From positions 3,734,510 to 3,798,509 of the forward strand of contig OX621164.1 of NCBI GenBank assembly GCA_951640195.1: a stretch of DNA of 64,000 nt, read 5' to 3'. The position numbers were made by a program, and so were the translations under genes. The notes under the pieces were generated by a model. The model had not been told where the DNA came from and ran no database searches. It was given only the letters and a program-made list of their open reading frames with translations. Source of the DNA: Porpolomopsis calyptriformis (lineage: Eukaryota > Basidiomycota > Agaricomycetes > Agaricales > Hygrophoraceae). Below are positions 56,601 through 64,000 of this stretch, piece by piece (the stretch's first letter is position 1; every line of letters starts with the position of its first letter).

Positions 56601-56829
56601 GTCAAGCATGCTTGATAAGAAGGGCGATTGGTGCCGCCTTTCATGTGGATTCTGCAAGTCGCGTGTGCAGAAGGTTCGTCGACCTAACTTTGTACAGGAC
56701 TGTGACAAAAAGCACTTGCGGCCATACAAGTACTGTATTTTGCCGTTCCCTGTGCCACCTGACGCCTGGGCACACGCTAAGTGGAAGGAAGGTGGAAGGA
56801 AGAAGGTGGGCGAAACCCAATCAACATGA
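53697..56829 (+). CDS. Zinc-cluster protein with predicted CHAT/caspase-like domain, spliced (copy 2)
   Basis: No difference from the gene at 6035-9167 was seen. It has the same Ala/Pro/Lys low-complexity segment (54302-54677), Cys cluster (CQYCSDGG...WYCLRHC) and EGH/LCCG pair. Confidence 0.6.
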
Positions 56830-57319
56830 GTGGTGTGGACCTGCCCATGTATACGACTATATTGTACCACATCTTCCTTTGATACAAGTTGCCTCCTGAG
56901 CATGGGGCAGTGTTCGATAGTATCCTCTGTGTGATCAACAGATAAGACCTTCCTTTGTTGCAAGTCTGAGCATCATCTTTTACAAGCTTCTTCCAAGTTC
57001 AGTGTGGCAGAGGCCAGCATTTATTGGTCAAAATCTAGTATTTATATATCGGTGGTATGTTGTTCGCAATACAGTATTAGGCCCTGCCTATTCGCCCACA
57101 CCCATCCTCATTCCCGCCGTTGACTCTGATCCTCGCCTTGCCTGCTCCTTCTCAATCTTTCTCCCCTCCCGTCATGTATTTGGATAGTATTCTCGGCTAC
57201 TGCAGCTTAGTAGGCCAAGTCATTGATACTGATTAACTGAACTGGAACTGAACTGTGACTGGAGGCAAAGAAAGAAGGGAACGTTAATCGAAACATTCCT
57301 TTCTACAGCCTTTCTACAG

Positions 57320-58233
57320 AAATGTGTGTCACGTTGCCCTGGAGTCATTCACTGGGCCGTAGCCAACTAGGGAGAAAATCCCTGGTTGGGCTCGAGAGGT
57401 CAAAATCCATCGCCGGTGGGTCTCTGAGAAAGGCAGAGCGTACCCATCCATGTTGTTACCACGTCGGTGCAGTGGTTAGTGTCCGTGTGTGTGTGCAGCT
57501 GGGTGTGATCCCCACCTGTACCCTTTAGGGAGGTCGTAATGACCAACTCTGCTATTGGACTGTACCTAGCTGGGAGGTCTTTGGACCGCTGGTTTCTTTG
57601 CCACACCAATTAGGGAGACTTATGTCGACCTGGTCCAGGTAGTACACCTATAGGGGAGATGCTACATCGCTGAGGGCCACACACGTCAAGAAGCATTGCC
57701 TTACTGCACTCAGGGTGCCCACAAGGGACCCTTTAGACGGGTTACAAACGCGAGAACACATAATACAAGAGTGCCCGCAATACGACGAACACAAAAACCT
57801 CCTCCGGAAAGCATCAAGAAATATCTCACTGCCAGAGATCGTTCATACTCAAACCTGGAGCGTTCACCAAGACAGGCAGACCCTATGCCAAACCCAAATC
57901 CCCCACGTTCGATGAAGAACCCACAGTCCCAGTCCAACAGGATGACGACACAACCGAGGGCAACCTAGCCCAGGAAGGCCAACCTATGGCCACACCCCCA
58001 AATGCCGAAAACGGTGCAACTCCAGCACAATAAGAAAACACCCAACTCAACCCACAAATCACGAGACTCACTGCGTCACCCAAAGCCCCAGGGATTGACC
58101 CCCTCATATGTATATAAACAAAGTAGCAGGGCTGGTCATAGATAACCAGCCACCACGTCTTAGCACGTACGCTTGCTTGTTGCGGTATATAAATGCTGAA
58201 ATCAAAAAAAAAAAAAAAAAATGTGTGTCACGT
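57320..58233 (+). mobile_element. SINE/LINE-like retroelement insertion with target-site duplication (copy 2)
   Basis: Same as 9658-10571, with target-site duplications at 57320-57334 and 58219-58233 and the same broken LINE-tail peptide. Confidence 0.75.
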
Positions 58234-58297
58234 GAGTCTAAGTTGAAGCCCACTGTGAGTTGCAAAGTCGTCAAGTACTACCCATTCTTAAAGTGAA

Positions 58298-60128
58298 ATG
58301 CCTGTGAGAGGAACCCCACAAGTTCCACAACGAATGCATTGACTCATGGCTAACATTAAAGGATTTGCTACGCAGTAACACATTGTTGGAAGCTTCTGGT
58401 ATACCGATCCAGACCAACATCCTCCTCCTCCCTCGCCTCCAGGCTGCAATTGACATCGAGCAGCATCCAGACTATGACCCGACTGAAGGGCAGGCATTTT
58501 TGCCCTATAATCAGCCTCCTCCGGTAGGGGATATGTCATATATGATAGAACCCAACGATCTCGATGGTAAGGCAGAAATATCGTAACTATTAAATGAAAA
58601 CATAACATTCCTATACAGGACATCCAGGAGATACATGCTGGGGAACAAAGAAAGCCAACCTCTTACCAATGATCAGAGGTATGAACATACTGGCCAATAA
58701 GGGACCAAACCCGCCCCTTTCCCCCCTGCATGTAAGGAAGAGTATTCCCTCTGTCAAAGGTCACCCTCAAACAACTTCAACTGTCAAGAGGTCAAAGAAA
58801 TCAAGCCACAAGCATCGCAGGGAGCGACGGCAGGAAGCATCCCTCCACACGATAAAAGTGGGATGCGTCAAGCCTACCAACGTCAGACTGAAACACATCG
58901 CGTCATCCATCCCAATATCGACCACGGTAGCAACGGAGACCCTTCCTGTGACTGGCCCTGGGTTCACAGCTCTGCGGTCAGAGAAGAGCAAGAGGATCGA
59001 GATAAAGGAGTATTCTCTGGAGGATGTGTTGAGAAACGCACCCCAATTTGGGTTTAGAATCCAGGAATGGGATGGCATGTAGGTCGATTTCTACCCAATC
59101 AAACAAGATTCTCGATCTGATTCGGTGAAAATGTACTGCTAGTCGTGCGACGCCAATCCTCGATTCTGAGGGGCGTGTGGTAGCTCTTCTAGGTGGACGT
59201 CCCCAGTCTCCTGAATGGGAAATCATACACAATGAGGCTGCCCAAAGAATCTCAGAAGCTCGGGGGCTTTGCGAATTTTCTGCAAAGGATGCATCCCACC
59301 GCCGGTGCCGCTCTCCATCCCTCGCCTGCGGTTTTTCATTCGGAGGAGGACAAAAAGTACAGTATACTTTTCCTCTGCCGCTATGTTTTTTTAATCACGA
59401 TCTTGGAACATTTTCGTAAAGGTTCCAGGAAATCTTGGCCTTACACACAACAATCACGCGGTCATGACGGATTTGATACAATGCTCTGCCATCCAAAGGA
59501 TAGCAGGGTTCTCGAACGGGCTGTTTGCAGCTTGGGCACCACGCCTGTACAAGTACTACTCTACCACGATGTCGGGGCTCCTAGGCCACCATCCACAGCT
59601 TAGGATGAACTTCAAAAATAGCGTCTGGAGTGCTATGACCTTCAACTTTGGTCCTAAGACGATATGTCTGCCTCATCGCGACTTCTCGAACCTTGCCTTT
59701 GGGTGGTGTGCTATTACTGCGTTAGGAGACTTTGATCCGAAAAAAGGAGGCCACCTTTTACTTTGGGATATTAAGTTGGCGATAGAGTTTCCCCCCGGTT
59801 CCACGGTGCTTATCCCTTCCGCAATATTCTGTCACTCCAACACCAAGGTGCAGGCACACGAGACCCGTGTTTCGTGTACACAGTATGCAGCTGGAGGGCT
59901 GTTCAGATGGGTCGAGCATGGATATCGGACAGCGAATGATTTCATGATGCAGGATCCGATTGGGAAACTAGCCTGCGACTTGCAATCCTCCCCACGATGG
60001 AAGAGGGCATCGGAACTTTTCTCTACCTATTCAGAGCTAAGAGGGGTAAGCAACTTTCCATACTGCGACTCTTGCATGGCTCCGTTACCCAACAACAACT
60101 TTTTCAGGAATCTCCCTCCGGTTCATAG
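58298..60128 (+). CDS. TET/JBP-like 2OG-Fe(II) dioxygenase, spliced (copy 2)
   Basis: Coding sequence as at 10636-12466, with the metal ligands (PHRDFSN, FCHSNT) intact. The third substitution between the large repeats (58348 G) falls in the first intron, close to its presumed branch point GCTAACA, and might affect splicing of one copy. Confidence 0.85.
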
Positions 60129-61498
60129 CAGCATATCTACTGTATAGAGGCTATGTCGCAGTGAAATATGTTTAGATTTTGATTTTTTACAAAGCTACTT
60201 CTTCGTTGTATACAGTATGGAACGCAAGATTTGCCTGCTAAGAAAACTTTAAATGCCGTCAACCTGTCAATCTATGACATGCCGAGGTAAAGGACCTTGG
60301 GTACACTGTATGATATTTACTGTTTGAAGTATAGTAATACATGACAATCCGAACAGAAAAAAAAAAAACCTACACCTTCGCGCTCACGCGAGTATGAGAG
60401 ACGCGCCCCGATCAAACGATTGAGCTGAACCCGCTCCTTTCGTTTCTGACCATATCGGTGACGAAACTTTGCGGGAAAGTTAGCGCGAAGGAGAATCCCA
60501 CGTTTAAAAAAAACTCACTGGAAGAATTTGCGGGAAACGCGGATAAAAAATCGCGCGGCACGGACGGTGAGTGTTTTGAGGAAATGGGCTGGGTCCGAAG
60601 GATTTTTACGCGTGACAAATGGCTCGGGGGGATGCTCCGGGAGATGGATGTTAAGAATGTCACCTCCAGCTAAGTAGAGGTTGCATTGATTGAACTGAAT
60701 GGCGGACATGGCGGTGGTGAAGCGGGATAGGGCAGCGCAAGAAAGAAAGGTGGTGTGTAATAGAAAAACAAAGACTTGCTCGCTGTACTCTTTGCAATGT
60801 CCCTGCATTGTATGAATGTATGCACTTCGAGTTTCATTGAGGTAGTGATATTCTCATCCTAATACTCCCTTGATAAACTTGAGCCTGTTATGTCCCATAC
60901 AGCTTGTAGTTGAGGAGGAAAGTGTCTGATTCTGTTAGCCAAGTAGGTTCCTTGGCTGTAGTGTCTGCACTTTACACAGTGATCAGCATGAGCACGAAGG
61001 GTTGACGAATGACTCGATGCCTAGAAGTTAGAGTTGTAGCCATTCTTTAGTGCGTTTCACTGCAATCAGGGTGCTGGTTGAAGTTTCCTGACTTAGTCAT
61101 TCACTCGTGCCCACTTCAACACAAAGCAGCAATTGAACGACCATCCAGCTCACAAGTATCGGCTTCGAAACTCACTGAGAGACCTCCAGGTTAACCTAGA
61201 GATTGGTTGGTTCACCATGCAAGGCTAATTCAATAGCAATCTGCAACTCAAGCTCAAATAACCATTACAACGAAAAGAAATTAAATTTGGAGATTAAAGT
61301 GAGGTATCTGAATTAAATAAAGGGAATGAAAGCGTACGAGAGTATACGTGCATGAGTATGATTGAGTGTGCGAGAGTGTATCTAGGAGAACGTATGTGCG
61401 AGGAGCGCCGTGCGTATGAAAGCATATGTAAAAGAGCTGTGGATGTGAGAGCATATGTACGAGAGCAATTATTCAAAGGACATACATGCGGATTGGGA
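60129..61498. other. Gene-poor stretch (copy 2)
   Basis: Same contents as 12467-13836: interspersed repeat at 60212-60307, A-run near 60356, CpG-rich patch and low-complexity CGTATG-type sequence. No gene seen. Confidence 0.5.
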
Positions 61499-62572
61499 TT
61501 ACAGTCCGAGAGACGTCAAGGAGATGCTCATATTAGTGAGCTCGCGGTCATCGTTCATCGCTGCTGCTTTTGCTGCCGCTTTTTCGTCTTCGGCTTCCCG
61601 CAGCATCTGTTCAAGCGATACACCAAAGCGGGGTGCCTTACCAGCTTTTGCCTTGGGGAGACCTTCCGGAATGTAGTAGCGACAGAATCTATTGCAAAGG
61701 TGATCATCGGTGAAATGTTGAAAACAGGCCCCTATGTTGCCACCAGCGAAGAGGTTTCCGGAGAGTTCACTAAATATCATTCCATGAGTAAAATTGATGT
61801 GTGAGCATGCAACAAAATTTACGGGGCTGTTATGATTTGGGGATCAGAAAGTAGTGATGTACCACCTATTCTCAGGAAATAATCAGAATGCGGAATCAGT
61901 TAAATGCGAAAACAAACCTTGAACATCTGAAACGAAAGCCAACTTTTGAGTCTTCACATATTGAACATGCTGAGCGAAGGCGAGAAATTCGCCTATCTGT
62001 TGTCGCTCAAGGTTGTTGGGGTGGGAAAGAGGAGAGCTACGGTCGTTATTGATGTACTTGAGAAACTCGCCGTCGGTGTCCTCATCAATACACTCCTCAA
62101 TCAAGAAAGTATGCCGCTCTTTATCGTCTGCAACGGCTAGGGCTACCCGAACGAAACGCAATCGAGGAATCGGGAACGATGGAGGACCGCGTTGTGCATT
62201 CTCCTGCTCCACAAAGTCATACGCGAGTTGCATCAAAGCTGCACCCCATGTCGCACAGTACGACTCTACCGTCAACTTCTTTAATTGGGTATGGCTATTA
62301 TAAACAATGCGGGATGGTGCACGACCGAGCGCCCCATCAGCATCATGATAAAAGCATTGCTTGACGCACACTTTTGTGGAGGATGAAGTCGACTGGAAGA
62401 TAGGGATATTGGTATGACCGATGTGTGCAACTTTGAAGGCACCGGCCTTTGGTTTCATCTTTGGATTGAATGTGATTGTAGCTCGAATGGGGGGTTCTTT
62501 TATAACTGTCGCAACGAGACCGTAAGCATGCGGCCATAGGACTCTTACAGCATGGCCCGACCTCCAGTCCAA
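61499..62572 (-). CDS. Alpha-type protein kinase-like protein, 5' end unresolved (copy 2)
   Basis: No difference from 13837-14910 was seen: KVCVKQCF, SDPQIITAP, AGGNIGACF and DDHLCNRFCRYY in order, and the same TAA separating an upstream in-frame ATG from the kinase domain. Confidence 0.8.
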
Positions 62573-62851
62573 TTATCTCTCCCGGGACGGGATGCGAGGG
62601 ATAGTCATGTATTCAGCGATGCTCATGTCTCACTCCACCGGGCAAGTATTACCTCCCGACGCTAGCTTCATTCACTGTGATGATGCCCTGCCTATGCCCT
62701 ACCAGCGTTATGCGTGGTTCACAACTCCACTGTGGCCATCACCCTTCCAACCTCAATAATGATCAAGTATCAGCGGATATTCAGCACCTGTCTCCTTGCG
62801 GTGAACAGGGGGAATGGGAATCACCATCAAGTTACTGAGCCATGGCTGAAA

Positions 62852-63262
62852 TGAACGAATTCTGTTGGAAGTTAGTGTGGGAGAGGGGTCTACACAGTTT
62901 CAGTGAACTCCTTCTGAACCCCTCTGTTCCGAACAGAGTGGACTTGACCAAAATGTGGTTCGGTTCCTTGTACAGCCACAATTGTGCTCTTTGTGGTGCG
63001 GTGAAGCAGCTTAGCAATACCAGTTAAGCTGGCGCAGTCTGCTACACTTTTACGCTGGCAAAGTTAGCCACGCTACCTTACTGTCTAGGCCTCAAGGCAG
63101 TAAGGTAGCGTGGCCAGAACCAAGCCAATCGACGGTGAATGGTAGTATAGCACTATGCAACACCCAGTGGTTGCATAGCACTCGGTGTTCGCTGACGGGA
63201 CATGACCCCAGTCTGAAAACTAAGAGGAAAGAAAACCAAGCCAACCAACAGGTGAATGTAGC
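62852..63262. repeat. Right inverted terminal repeat of the 14-kb gene block (copy 2)
   Basis: Same as 15190-15600, with the perfect 17-bp hairpin at 63067-63114. Confidence 0.7.
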
Positions 63263-63616
63263 ATAATGCCACGTTACATCTGCTGACTGCATAGCGCATT
63301 CGCCATTCGCCATTCATTCGGTGTTCACCTACGGAATGTGAACCTACCCGTGTGAAGTAAATCAACAAGCCAAAAAATCGAGTGATGAACGGCGGCATAA
63401 GACGTGTTACACCCACTGATTGCATCACGCATTTATTCAGTGTTAGCCAACAGGACATGAACTTACCGCAGTCTGAAACTAACAGGTCAGTAACACACAC
63501 TGAGTACATAAGAGTCAGTGTTCGCCGACAGCACGTGAGCGGTCTATAAACTAGGAGGCGAGAAAACCAAGCCAATCAACAACTGAACGGTGCAACACCA
63601 GCTGAGTGCATAGCGC

Positions 63617-64000
63617 CGACAGGATATGAACTTACCGAGGTCAGAAACCAAAAAGCCAGACATTCAACCCAATCGACGGCCAACGATAGCATGACGCCGC
63701 GTCGAACCCACTGATTGCATAACGCAGTTATCAGTGTTCATCGAGAGGAGATGAATGTACACCGGTCTGCGAATCAAGATGTCAGACAGTGAACGGTGCA
63801 ACACCGACTGAGTGCATAGCGCATTCGGTGTCCGCCGACAGAATATGAACTTACCGAAGTCAGAAACCAACAAGCCAGACATTCAACCCAATTGACGATC
63901 CAACGATGGCATGACGCCGCGTCGAACCCACTGATTGCATAACGCAGTTATCAGTGTTCATTGAGAGGAGATGAATGTACACCGGTCTGCGAATCAAGAT
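63617..64000. repeat. Start of the ~219 bp satellite array (copy 2, cut by the window end)
   Basis: The marker GCCAGACATTCAACCC is at 63655 and 63874, as expected from copy 1 (15993, 16212). Full extent unknown. Confidence 0.9.

Larger units (their letters stand above)
47663..64000. repeat. Copy 2 of the >=16.3 kb direct repeat (partner 1-16338)
   Basis: Same sequence as 1-16338 with three substitutions noticed. Its left flank is visible here, unlike copy 1: base 47663 lies in the spacer of an F-box palindrome, so the true repeat edge may lie further left and be hidden in copy 1 by the window start. Copy 2 still reads into the 219 bp satellite when the window ends. Confidence 0.97.

Noticed and set aside
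1..64000. KDZ-type transposase expected beside TET/JBP genes
   Set aside because: No translated segment showed the catalytic core I would expect. A diverged one could be missed by eye.

Overview
The window looks like nuclear DNA of an agaricomycete (mushroom-forming) basidiomycete. The genes are cut by many short GT-AG introns of about 45-60 bp, and the families present are typical of that class: Tet-like 2OG-Fe(II) oxygenase, DUF6534 membrane protein, F-box proteins, alpha-type kinase, Ulp1-like protease and JmjC proteins. No rRNA, convincing tRNA or CRISPR array was found. The species cannot be named from what is visible.

The dominant structure is a very large, near-identical direct repeat. 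Bases 1-16338 reappear as 47663-64000 at a constant offset of 47662, with only three single-base differences noticed (2447/50109, 3669/51331, 10686/58348). Both copies run off the window, so the repeat may be longer. It could be a recent tandem duplication with a 47.66 kb period, a circular molecule assembled past its ends, or an assembly or haplotype artefact.

Within each copy, a block of about 14 kb (1335-15600; copy 2 at 48997-63262) is bounded by diverged inverted repeats. It encodes an AT-hook protein (+), a Ulp1-like SUMO protease (-), a zinc-cluster protein with a possible CHAT/caspase-like domain (+), a TET/JBP-like dioxygenase (+) and an alpha-kinase-like protein (-). The outer part of the inverted repeats resembles the monomer of the ~219 bp satellite that follows on the right (15955-18310). 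The block also carries two 3' fragments of a LINE-like retroelement, each with a clear target-site duplication and poly(A). An F-box gene lies just outside its left end.

The single-copy middle has three parts. From 18.3 to 27.8 kb there are ordinary genes: DUF6534, two divergent unknown genes, a TPR pseudogene, and a P-loop NTPase gene cut short at 27762. From 27.8 to about 38.1 kb there is a visibly AT-richer island: a 140-150 bp satellite, a very large unrecognised protein (-), a BAH-PHD reader (+) and an Hst3/Hst4-like sirtuin (+). From 38.6 to 44.6 kb there are three paralogues of an unnamed domain family, one fused to a JmjC dioxygenase domain. A small unknown gene and a second F-box gene follow. 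The second F-box gene forms a large imperfect palindrome with the F-box gene at the start of copy 2.

The window is unusually rich in predicted chromatin or nucleic-acid modification functions (TET-like, JmjC, sirtuin, BAH-PHD, SUMO protease, AT-hook), packed into blocks that look mobile or recently rearranged. No transposase was recognised.
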